Positions 39,700 through 49,880 of a DNA stretch of 64,000 bases are shown here, piece after piece. Numbering within the stretch: position 1 is the first letter of the stretch; the number at the start of each line of letters is the position of its first letter. The notes beneath the pieces were generated by a model. That model had not been told where the DNA came from. It ran no database searches and was given only the letters and a program-made list of their open reading frames with translations. Position numbers and translations under genes: made by a program. Origin of the DNA: Dichomitus squalens LYAD-421 SS1 (taxonomy: Eukaryota; Basidiomycota; Agaricomycetes; Polyporales; Polyporaceae); assembly GCF_000275845.1 (NCBI RefSeq), contig NW_006766891.1, positions 223,172 to 287,171 on the forward strand, in the 5' to 3' direction.

Positions 39700-40976
39700 A
39701 TGCCTCTCCTCGTCATATACAATCCTGTCTCGGGCGATCGCTCCTCGAAAGCGCTTTTCGACAATCATGTACTCCCTCTCCTCTCCCAACACAACATCAC
39801 GCCCGACAAGGTCGTCGCGACCGAAAGCGCAGGACACGCCGGAACCATCGTCTTTGACTTCCTCGCAGCCACTGCTGCCGGCAGCGATCCCGTCTCTGTC
39901 ATCCTCGGATCTGGAGATGGCACCCTCCACGAGTTGATCAACGCTCTCAACAATCAGCCAAGCAGCAAGCCCCTTCCCCGCATTCACCTCGCCCTCGTCC
40001 CTAGCGGCACTGCGAACGCATTGTATTCCTCTCTCTTCCCACCCTCTCAGCATGACGATCCGATCCAGTACAAGCTCAAGTCTGTCCAGGCATTCGTCTC
40101 CGGAAAGCATAGCTCGGTTGCTCTCAACCTCGCCGTCACCGTCCTCTCCGCTCCTCCGGTCGCCACGCCAGGGCTGCCCGCCGCCCCCAAGCAGGTGTCG
40201 ATCTCCGCCGTCGTTACGTCCACCGCCCTCCACGCGTCCATCTTGCACGACTCCGAGGCCCTCCGCGCGTCCGATCCCAGCATGGAGCGTTTCAAGACCG
40301 CCGCACTCCAGAACATCACGCGCTGGTACGCTGCCAGCGCCAAGTTCTATCCCCGCGAGGGCGCGGGCGTCGTCGAGGTCTACGACCCCGCGACCCAGCG
40401 CTGGGTCCCCCACGAACAGAGCACCGAAGACGAGCCCATCGTGGACCTGAACGGCCCCTTCGTGTACTTCCTCTCCACAGTCAATGTGGACAGGCTGGAG
40501 CCTGCGTTCAGGATCTCCCCGCGAGGCAAGGACGTGCTCGGGCCCAAGGGGAACACCGCTGCGCTCGACGTCGTCATCGTCCGTCCGATGAGGGACCCGA
40601 GCTACGACATGGACTCGGAGGCTACTCGCGCTGCGTTCGCGGAGAAGGCGGGTGCGGTCCTTGGCGCCGCATACCAGGACGGAGCGCACGTAGCTCTGAG
40701 GTACGACGAGGACGGCAAGGTCGTTGCGGAGGGCGACGGCCCGACAGTCGTAGAGTACCTCCGCTGCGGGGCTTGGGAATGGGAGCCGGTGAGTGGAATT
40801 ATTCATTCGCCTCTCTGACAGTTGACGAACGAGCATACAAACAGGATGACATCGATCTGCGAGCGCACTTCGTCTGCGCGGACGGGGATATCCTCACCAT
40901 CCCCAACGGCGGCAAGGCGACCTGCACTGCAGCTACGCCGATGAGCGACTCCACCGGATTTTCTTTGTACGTCTGA
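39700..40976 (+). CDS. Diacylglycerol/sphingosine kinase catalytic-domain protein
   Basis: The fold is that of lipid kinases using ATP to phosphorylate sphingoid bases or diacylglycerol. The first residues are MPLLVIYNPVSGDRSSK (family N terminus), followed by the nucleotide-binding loop LGSGDGTLHELINAL and the LALVPSGTANALYSS block. The C-terminal half has FYPREGAGVVEVYD, FVYFLSTVNVDRLEP and ALDVVIVRPM. The last exon, from about 40844, reads DDIDLRAHFVCADGDILTIP and ends FSLYV. One intron, no membrane segment, about 410 residues, so shorter than yeast Lcb4/Lcb5. Substrate cannot be told from sequence. Codon bias is strong enough to leave a 392-codon open frame on the opposite strand. Confidence 0.85.
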
Positions 40977-41157
40977 AGTGCGATTACGGATTCGCGTTTG
41001 TACCACTAGAATACCAGCGTGGTAGAAGTTTAAGTCTCCACTGTATCATCCTTGACTGCTCATTGTTACTGTAGCTCCACGTTATACACGCATATAGATG
41101 CAGATCGGATTCCCATGTTCTAATATTCGCTAGCTGTCTACGTTATCCTCGGGTCCT

Positions 41158-42253
41158 TCAGGCAGTGACGTTACGGCTGACATCCCCAGAGAATAGCTGC
41201 GCAACCACCGCCTTGGCTTTCTCGTGAACCTCCTCGATAGAAGCCGTCGCGTCGATCTGATCATGGTAAATGCTAAGGAACAGGACGCGGCATGAATGGT
41301 TGCGAGGGACGTACGGTTGCGACCTTGCCCTGTTTGCTGTAGTGCTCGATGACTGGCATGGTCTGCTCCTTGTAGACACCTGGAGAGCGGGTCAATGCGC
41401 GATCGTTCCGCCAGCGCCACAAATACGCACGGAAGCGTTTCCGGATGCTCTCTTCGTTATCGTCCTCACGACCGCTGGTCTTGGCACGCTCGAGAAGACG
41501 CTTCAGCATCTCCTCTTCGGTCGTGGTGAAGAACAGAACGAGTGAGGACTTGCAAACCTGGGTGTATTGCGTGAAATCACATGGAAGCGACGAGGATCGT
41601 GAATTGCAGCACACGCACGTCTTCGTCGAACTTCAATGCCTGGTCCATCTTGCGCGGGAAGCCGTCGACGAGGAAGCGGCCTTTGCCGGCTGCCCAGCCC
41701 TCGCCGGGACGGTTCTCGGAGAGAGCGGCGCGCATGGCGTTCTCGAGGAGCTTGACGGTGACCTCCATGGGGACGATCTGGCCCTCGCGGATGTACCGCC
41801 GAATCATCTCGCCATACTCGGACCCTTCGCGGTTCTGCTCTGCGCGGAGAAGGTCGCCGGCTGAGGATCGAATAGAATGGGATGGGGTGAGGCGGGTAGA
41901 TGGCGGACGAAGAGGGTGAAGGGAGTCTGAGAACGCGGGATGGACCATGTAGACGGGGTGGATCACCCACCGGAGAGGTGGCAGAAGTCAAAGTCCTTGA
42001 CGAGATTCGCGCACTGGGTGCCCTTGCCTTGGTGACGGTTTCGCAGCTAGTCATGGTAGATTCAGAAAGAGGGCTGAGAGACGTGCTCACCTGCACCGGG
42101 GCCTCCGAGGACGAAGAGGACGGTGACCTTGTTATGGTCAAATGCAGGCTGTGGAGCGGACGTGCTGGGAGATTCGGCGTCCGGGGCAGAGTCGTTGTGA
42201 GAGTGCTTGGTCAGATGGAGAGCGTCCGCAATCTTGTCAATGATGGCAGGCAT
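41158..42253 (-). CDS. URA6: UMP/CMP kinase
   Basis: Phosphorylates UMP and CMP with ATP, in pyrimidine nucleotide supply. The start is MPAIIDKIADALHLTKHS, followed by a short Ser/Pro linker. The P-loop VLFVLGGPGAGKGTQCANL is assembled across an intron, then DFDFCHLSAGDLLRAEQ, VPMEVTVKLLENAM, the NMP-binding FLVDGFPRKMDQALKFD, the LID RLLERAKTSGREDDN and the end FSGDVSRNVTA. Six introns. The N-terminal 45-residue extension (HNDSAPDAESPSTSAPQP) is longer than in yeast and looks disordered; a weak amphipathic helix at its start might direct membrane or mitochondrial association. ATG at 42251-42253. Confidence 0.93.
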
Positions 42254-42623
42254 AGTGACGTGAAGCGGGATGGGAACGTTCAGGAATCCTTGTGGCGGGG
42301 AGGGACGAGGGGGTGGTCGTGCTGACGAGGCTGAGCGGACGCCGGGTAGTGGACTGATCTGTGCTTGAGCGTTGCGTAGAATGCGACGAAGGAGAGTGCA
42401 GAGACGGCGACGAAGAGGAGTGGGTTGGGATGCTTGGGCGGTGGAGGCATGTACTCGCTCGCTGTCGGCCGCGCTGTGGCCTGCAGAGAGTCCCGTGCCC
42501 CCAACACGCGCAAACAACCCGCGATCGCGCGCACGTGGCCCCCGCGCGCGCGAGACCCGGACTCGGACTGCGTTGAACGCGAACGCGAACGCGACGCTCG
42601 ACGGCAGCCTCGACGGTCTCGCC
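42254..42623. promoter_or_regulatory. Divergent spacer between URA6 and NUP37
   Basis: 370 bases separate the two starts. The right part is GC-rich, with an alternating CG stretch (CGCGCGCACG and CCCGCGCGCGCGAG at about 42512-42550) and a short GCGAAC-type hexamer repeat (GAACGCGAACGCGAACGCGACG at about 42574-42595). No gene recognised. Confidence 0.5.
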
Positions 42624-44489
42624 ATGGATGTCCGCCACTCGCACGGCACAGAGGTATATGTCGTCCGCGCATGCTACGAAGACGACGCCGCAGACTTGAT
42701 TGCTGTCGGCGGCGCCCACTCCGTCGAGGTCCTCCTCCTGGTGAGTGCTTCTCGTCCTCGCCCGCCACTGCCCTCAGTCCATTGAGCGCACCCCGCATCC
42801 AGTCAGAATCCTCCTGCAAGACCATAGCCAACTTCCACATTGGCTCTCGCATCACCGCCATCGCCTGGTCCTCTCGCGTCAGCTCCCCCTCCTCGGCCGA
42901 TGTCTGGTCAATAGAGTACGTGCCTACCTGTCTTTCCCTCCCCCGCGCCCTCATCTCCCCACAGGCTCGCCGTTGCAGGCGCCGACTTTAGCCTCTACCT
43001 CCTATCAAAATCCGCTTCGTCCGAGGAAGAAATCTTCCCGTTCGGTGGCGGCCTCAGTGGCCACCATGGAAAGGTCAACGATATGACCTTTTGCGGCGGG
43101 CAGAGCGAAGACAGCATGCGCTATGTCGCCACCGTGTCCGGTGAGTTCTAATCTCACTTCTCGAACCAATGTTTTACGATAGCACTCACTTCTGCGCCCC
43201 TGGCCGTCCGGACCTCGCACTGTTCGCACCACAGATGACAAGGTACTCATCGTCTGGGACCTCAACCCGAACCTCAATATAGCCTCGCCCCCTTCTCCCG
43301 GCGCGACCCTCCCTGAACGTCCGCAACCTACGGCGTATGTCATCAACTTCCCCCACCCCCTCACCAGCGTCGATTCCCACCCGTCGACGAGCAAGGAGCT
43401 GATCGTCGCAGACTGCCGGGGCTCCGTCTTCCTCACGGACTGGCGGTCCGACCCGGACGAGAACGAGCAATACTCCTGGCGCAACCATTCTGTCTTGGAG
43501 CTTGTAGAACCTCGCGCGCTCGCAGATGCTGCCTCCGGCCTGTCCACAAAATGGTCCGGTTCTGTCGCGTGGCGTCGGGACCCGTCGGCGGACTTGTGAG
43601 TATTTTGTTTTGGGTATCTTGCGCCTCGCGTACGTACGAGAACCGGGCTCTTGGCCGGAGCAGGGCAGAGGGAGACGAAGGCCGGACACCCGCCGAAGCC
43701 GCAGGCTAATGGCGAAGGTGCCGCCTGCGCCGCCGGCTGCGATGCTGCTGTCTTCTCGCTGTCCGCCTAGCTTCGCTTGGCCTTCCCATTGACTGATCCT
43801 GCTTGCGTTTCCTCGCACTCCTGTCCGATACAGCGTGGGTGCCGCCTACGGCTCAAAGTTTTCGCTGTGGGATATGGGCAACTTGTACGGAGGCAAACCT
43901 TACGTGACTGGCACGAGCTTTGCCGAGGGAGGCCATCAGTTCAGGTACGTACCTTCGTGCTCTCTTGTATGGTCAAGGGCCGGCTCGCATTTGGGAAAGC
44001 TCGCGGCCCGGTTGCGTCAAGGCGTCCGTGCAACTGCTTTGCATCCGCATGTCACGGATCATCGATCGCTTAACGAGTCTCGAGACCGTCGCGAAAGAAT
44101 GCAGCATCTCTCAGGGGCTACGGCTACGGAGCAGTCGTGAGACGACCCGGGATCTCCATGGGCAGTGATGCGTCCCCGGCCCTGCGTCGTCATCTCTAGA
44201 CAGAAAGGCTAATTGACGGATGCCGCGGGCGCCCGCACGTCCACGCATCAACAGGTGGTGTCCGACCTACCCGGACTACTTCGCCCTGTCGACCAGCAGC
44301 CCTGCAAAAGGCGCCGTCATACACGTCCACAACGTCGCCTACACGCACTCCCAGCCGACCGCATTTCAGATCGCGCCGCGCCCGCTGTACGTGCGCTCCT
44401 TTGACTTTGTCGCATGCCGAGGTATCCCCAGAATCGTTGCTGCGGTAGGGAGAGATGTCATAGTGTTCTACATAGGGGTCGACTCTTGA
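42624..44489 (+). CDS. NUP37: WD-repeat nucleoporin Nup37
   Basis: Component of the Nup107-160 (Y) complex of nuclear pores, binding Nup120/Nup160. WD-like blades seen: VYVVRACYEDDAADLIAVGG, SRITAIAWSSRVSS, LAVAGADFSLYLLSK, HHGKVNDMTFCGG, DDKVLIVWDLNPN, TSVDSHPSTSKELIVADCRG, VGAAYGSKFSLWDMGNLY, RWCPTYPDYFALSTSS and the end RDVIVFYIGVDS. The order and spacing, with the weak DWRS and FSLWDM blades, match Nup37 better than other WD proteins. About six introns; two are long for this window, at about 43597-43832 and 43946-44254. ATG at 42624-42626, TGA at 44487-44489. Confidence 0.78.
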
Positions 44490-45009
44490 TATCATTGTGT
44501 CGTGTTCGCGTAGTACACCAGTGAGATGCTAGAGCGACGGTGGTTTCGTCAGCTACTCTGCTGCAATCAACACACGCTTGGAAGAAGTTACAGCGGCTGT
44601 GCTCTTGCTCAGCGTCATGCTAATGCAGCTCATATTGTATTGTACACAATAAACATGAAAATGGCGACAGCGACAATATAACAATACTACGACGGTGTGT
44701 GACAAGGCTAGGGGAACGCAACATGAGAGCAGGACGGAGGATACAGCTGAGACGATGGTTGCGTAACATGGGGGAACGTCGACAGTGGCAGACGGCAGAA
44801 CGTATTTGACGCGATGTAGATGGCAAGAGACACAGGAGACGAGAATTACACTCTTATAATGTTCCAAACATGCTTCAAAAGACATGAGAGGAGTGCGCGG
44901 AACGGGTAACGAACAAGACCCGCTCAATCGACGTGCGAAGAGTCCAAAGATTCAATGCTGGATGCGGGCTGGACATGGGGAAATGTGGATGCGATAATCT
45001 CGTAGTCTC
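44490..45009. terminator. Convergent 3' regions of NUP37 and the Zn2Cys6 regulator
   Basis: 520 bases between two stop codons. An AATAAA is at 44648-44653, 159 bases past the NUP37 stop, next to a small palindrome (TTGTACACAA), and may be its polyadenylation signal. The whole region is somewhat AT-richer than the genes. No reading frame of interest. Confidence 0.4.
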
Positions 45010-47893
45010 TCAACGCGAGTCAAAGCCGTTCGTGACGTATGGCTGCATTGGGGGAAGATGCTGATATGAGCGGCTGGGCCCCTGCCCGCCCAAACCAAAC
45101 GTGGACATCTGCGAAGGAGCCAAGCCAGATTCGCGATAATGGCTCGACGGCGCTGTCGTACCGTACGAGAAGTCCGTCGCCCCACCATTGTGGTTGCTCA
45201 TGAGACCCATACCGGAGTGTGGCGAGCCATCGCTTGTCGAGAACAAACCGTCGGCGTAAGGGATCTCCCCGAGCATGTAGTTGAAGTACGAGTCGTCGGA
45301 ATCGCCGCCCACGAAAGATGCCGGCGCGCCGCTCCCATTGTGCCGTGACAGACCGTTGCGAACTGCAGCGTCCATGCCATAGTCGGGGTAGCTTGGATTG
45401 AAGCTGTGCACACCGTTGGTGGAGCCGGGGATGGATAACGGAGCGAGGTGCGGTGGGTTCAGTCCATGAGAGGCTGCAGAACGCTGCACGGAGAACGCGT
45501 CCACCGGTAAACCCACCGACGGCTGAGAAGCACGAATCGGTGGAAGACCTGACAATGTCCGTCAATGAATATGAATTACGACTTTGAGATCGCGGATAAC
45601 GCTACCTTGAGCAAACGAAGGAGGAACACCCTCCGGCCTATAACCACTTCTCTCCGTCTGTGGACGAGCACGTTGCTCTTGGGGCATCGCTGTCAAGCGT
45701 CGTAGAAAGCGGGCGTGATATGCGGCAGAGTCAAGCTCGGAACCAGTGAGATGGCCGGCACTTTGATACGCATCAGCTGTCTTATTGATCAGGGCGTGGA
45801 TGTCCTCAACATTCTCCCGGAGGTGGATCATCGTCGTAGGATTTCGAATCAGCTTCGAAAGGGCCGCCATTAGCTGATTCAATCGCGTCAGCTTCATGAA
45901 ACATACCTTCAGCAAAACGATGGCAGCGTAGGCCGACATCACAGTGATCGACTCTTGGCAGTACTGCTAATGCAAAGGAACGAATTCATGTACATAAGCG
46001 ATAAACGAACGTACCAACAGAGGGGCTTACCAGAACATGCATTGCGGCGAAATCATGGGAGACTATTTGCAAGTTGGTACGCGCGCTCTGGTGACACTGA
46101 CGCACTGCCTGAGGGTTGGGCATAATGCGCCTCGCCTAGAAGATGATCAGGACTAAATCTTCTGGTAAGGAAGCTAGCTTACCTCGAGATTCGAGAGATT
46201 AAGGCCGAAGGTGTTAAGGAACAATCTAACATGCGACTGGAAGAAGTTCAGGAACGATGTGTGGAACTCAGTTGCCGAAGATGCTGCATGCAACAATTTG
46301 AGAAAACTGAAGGAAAGTGAAGATAAAGGCAGCTTACCTTTGCGCATTTCGGCGATCCAGGTTGCCAGCCATCCGTCCAGTTCCTCGTTATACTTGTCGA
46401 GCTGATTCTCGAACATGTTGGTACGATTGTAGAACGTGTCCGTGGCCTCGGAACCGATTAGGCGAAGGTTGACGAATGCGGCGAGGATCACGTCTTCGGG
46501 ACGGATTTCCGCGTTTTGGCCGATCGCACCCTCCTTATGCCAATTGTTTGAGTGCCGCACGAGCTCGTCCTCGGGAAGCATCCAGTGTTTGCCCGTCTGC
46601 ATGCTGAGCGAGCGATCGTGGACGAAGAGGACGAGATAGGCGCGCTCTCTGTTCCTACGCTCAAGCATCTGATCAATGCTCTCGTTCATCTGGTGGCCAC
46701 CGACGTAGCGATTAAGGCGGAGGTTGACAGCCATGCGGCAGGCCATCCCAATGTACGTCCATGTCCTACGATCAGCGGGTTCCTTCCAGTACGTCATGCA
46801 CGCAAGCGCTTGAACGGTCTCGACGCTTTCCGTGCCCTCGGCGAAAGTGTACACGCACCACTCGTGCGCGAGGCGTCTGACGTCGGGGTAGCTGGCCGGG
46901 CAGAAGAACTTGCAGCACGCCATGAGCATAGTCGTGAACAAGAATGGCGAGCGGGAACGGACGTAGTCCGGGGAATGAAGCGCGGCGTCGAAGAGGTTGA
47001 TGAAGGGGTTCAGACGGAGGAAGAAGGCATCAAAGTATTTGCTGACGTCTGCCTCCGAAATGATGCCGGCTGCGACGGGATCCTTGGGGGCGTAGGCGAA
47101 AAGCGCGCTGTATGGCTTAGGCTGCGGGGAGCCATGGGAACGGATAGGGCTTTGAGAGGGCGCCTTAGCTTGAGCTTGGAAGAACGAGGAGCGATCGGAG
47201 GGGCTGCCTGACTGGGGCCGAGCGGGCTCAGCGGAAGGTTCCTTGTTCATAACGACGTCAAGGAAGGAACTGCGCATGTGTTTGCGGATCTCGCGGTCGG
47301 CGTAGAGCGCCTGGTCGTCCTGGCGGTACTCGTCCTCTTCTTCCATATCGGAATCGGACTGTGCACCGGAGTGCGTGCCGTTGTTGGCGGAGCTAAGACC
47401 ACCCTCCTGGCCGTATGGTACGGCGGAGGTGGAAGCGTGGGGAAGACCGGGATTGGGTTGCTTTGCCTTGGCATTGTTGAGGCCTTTTTCGAGACGACGA
47501 AGCATCTTCGAAGCTTCGGAGAGTCTGTATGCAATGGATCAGTATCAGAAATGGACAAAGAACTGTGGGGAGATGACGTACTTTGAGCCAGGCTTGCGGC
47601 CGCGACGATGCTTTTCGAAAATGCAGCTGCGACGAGGAGATGAGGATACCGCAGCAGATAGAGAGCATACAGAGACTGACTCGGCACCTGATCTCTGGCA
47701 GCGTTGGCAGCGTTTGGTGCCATCCTCCGCCCCGACGCATTTCATCTGAATCGAAACGGTTGAACGGACAGGCGCCAAGCAGGGGAGGGTGGGAACGCAC
47801 CTTGGCAAGCCTACACACGGTGCATGCCCGAGCACCTCTGACGACGGGAGTCTTTGTGCTAGACGGGAGACAAAGATCAGGTACAGAGAGCAT
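45010..47893 (-). CDS. Zn2Cys6 transcription factor with fungal-specific domain
   Basis: Binuclear zinc cluster assembled from three exons: GARACTVCRLAK, then MKCVGAEDGTKRCQRCQRSG, then CIFEKHRRGRKPGSK (CX2CX6C and CX2CX6C pattern). A coiled-coil-like linker and an acidic segment (SDSDMEEEDEYRQDD) lead to the fungal transcription-factor domain: YFDAFFLRLNPFINLFD, ALACMTYWKEPADRRTWTYI, GMACRMAVNLRLNRYVGG. The C terminus is Ser/Gly/Pro/Asn-rich and probably activating. About ten introns. The start at 47891-47893 gives MLSVPDLCLPSSTKTPVVRG; an upstream ATG at 47958 can reach the zinc cluster only through a 26-nt intron, which I think too short. Target genes unknown. Confidence 0.88.
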
Positions 47894-47925
47894 GGTGGGA
47901 CGAGGGGGACGGACGAAGGATTTGC

Positions 47926-47945
47926 GTTTGCGTTTGCGTTTGCGA
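47926..47945 (+). repeat. GTTTGC hexanucleotide microsatellite
   Basis: The hexamer GTTTGC (GCAAAC in the transcription-factor sense) is repeated about three and a half times, just upstream of the chosen start codon. If translation began at 47958 it would code alternating Ala-Asn. A length-variable simple repeat is likely. Confidence 0.75.
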
Positions 47946-47999
47946 TGGGTTGGTCCATGGTGAGCGCGCTTGTGGGGTCAACGGTGACTTGAGAGGTGA

Positions 48000-48220
48000 G
48001 CGGGGCTGATATGAGAAGTGGTGTGGGGGGAGTAGGAGAGACGGAGACGATAGGGATGGGGGGTCGAGTGGAAAGGCGGGGGACGGGGCTGTGGAGAGAA
48101 GGGGGCGGAGAGGAGGATGGGGGAGGGAGAAGGGAGGGAGGACGTTGAGTGGGGGGAGGTTAAGATGGCAGGATGCGGCCTGTGGGAGTGGCGGAGGGAG
48201 GGCAGACGCCGGGCGGAGAA
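48000..48220 (+). repeat. Purine-rich G-run tract with quadruplex potential
   Basis: Long stretch of G and A on the plus strand upstream of the transcription-factor gene. At 48119-48138 four G runs of at least three are separated by 1, 4 and 1 bases, a canonical G-quadruplex pattern; other runs of five or six G lie around it. On the coding strand of the gene it is a polypyrimidine tract, a usual fungal promoter element. Confidence 0.65.
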
Positions 48221-49880
48221 GGGATTACTCGCCGACGGCGACCACCTTTATTCCCCGGCGTTCATTCTCCGGCTACTTCTCCCGCCCTACTTAGGCACCC
48301 AATCACCGCACACGCCTCTCCGGCCTCTCGGCCAATTTACTCCCCACAGACGCCGGAACCGCCCCGATCAGGCAGCATCCCCGCCTGCAAACAAGACACC
48401 GGCCGAACCGCACCCGCCAAGCGAGTCAGACTAATAAGTACATTACACAGTACCGCTGTGAGCGTTCCTGCAGCGCTCTCGTACACAACCCGTCCTCCGC
48501 ATTCAGGGCCACCGCTCTCCGCCCCCAGCGCTGCATACTGTCAGAGTCTCTGCGGTCAGCATGCATGTTCTCATGTCGTGCGGATCCCACCAGGCGTTGC
48601 TCAGACTTGGTCCGACGTCAGCGCTGCCAGTGCTTGCCGAGCACCCGACGCTTGTCTCATCATGCACCGCACGGCGTCTACTCCGGTCTTCCACGGTCTT
48701 TCATTTGCTCCCCGGCCCCCTCATTTGTCGTCTTTCGTCCACTTCCCCCGCCTCTCTTTTCTACCTTGATCAGGTCGTAACACCAATCTATCAGCCATTG
48801 ACCGTACATGTACTGTGTAGAGATATCTCACCATAGTCTCTGTAGCTCTGTGATCACCGCTCAGCAGTCATCGTAAAGTCAACCTAGTTTCTGATGGCCG
48901 CTAATGTCAGAAACGGACGCCCTTATGAGCGCTCCAGAGGCGCCCCACTATCTGAAAACCCGGTGATGAAGAGACCCTCAGGCGGGTAGCATATCGCACC
49001 TGCCCTCTCCCCTTCGGGGTCGCTGTCTGTTACACTCTACACGACAGCGATACGTTCGCATTTCCAGCTGCCTGCCAAATTTACTCGCCTCCGCCCACGG
49101 CACTAGCACTAGCTTTCCCGCGCTTCTCCTGAGGTCACTGCCAGTCTGCTACAACCAACTTACAAGTTCCATCCGTGTCCACCGTTGCCTACAGCCGTGT
49201 ACCTCTCATTCGCCGCGTTCTTCCGCTCGTAGGTCATCCTGCGACTATGTATGACCCTCTTGTTCTTAGCTTAATCATTCCCAGGCGCGCTTTTGCCCGC
49301 TCCGCTGGCCCCGTAATCGGATATACTACTCCATCTATCGTAGATGACGCGTGGGCAGTGTAAGGCATCGGATATCCGAGCATCGTCAGCTGGGCGCTTT
49401 CCTGTCCTTGCCTCCGGTCACCCGGAACGCGATGGTTCCACCCCCTCCTCGTCCGCGCACGTATGCTATTTCGGTGAATTGCCGGCCTCTTGTTACCATT
49501 CATTGAAGGCCGCCATAAACACCGACTGTGCGGTGCCGCCCGGCGCTAACGCCCAGTGCCGAGGACACGCGTGAGGCTGATGACAATTGCCTCGGCTTTC
49601 AAGATCCTAAAGTTGCCTTGTTCGACAGGGGCTGATCCTTGTGGTGATGGGGCAACCGGTCCTGCGTCCGTATAATTGAGTACATAGGTCGCAGTCTGCC
49701 CACAACATCCGGATCGATACCCGTCTGGCAGTGTGGATTCTGTCTTCTTGACGACGAATGCCAAAGCATCCCGGACCGCTTGACGCAAGTAGGCAATACA
49801 TGCCAAAATACGTGCGTGCTTTGGATACACTCGGCATAGGTCGATCATTGGCTAGAAGACTTAAATGTACGGTCATTCAG

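Larger units (their letters stand above)
47894..49880. other. 2.0-kb gap upstream of the Zn2Cys6 gene, no gene recognised
   Basis: Between two minus-strand genes. The first 330 bases are extremely purine-rich on the plus strand with many G runs (see separate entry); the rest is of mixed composition. Small frames of 60-100 codons occur, for example on the minus strand at 49546-49848, but show no family resemblance or splice pattern. It is probably a large regulatory region for the transcription factor plus the NOC4 3' end. Confidence 0.45.

Noticed and set aside
39658..40836. 392-codon open frame on the minus strand
   Set aside because: It lies exactly antisense to the lipid-kinase-like gene, whose protein is clearly recognisable. 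The open frame is a by-product of strong GC bias at third codon positions; its residues are Val/Arg/Gly/Asp-rich with no motif.
47894..47958. Upstream start of the Zn2Cys6 gene
   Set aside because: Needs a 26-nt intron, below any length I would accept for basidiomycetes.
49370..49460. tRNA-like B-box (GGTTCCACCCC)
   Set aside because: The T-arm has a mismatch, no matching acceptor stem or A-box is found at the right distance.
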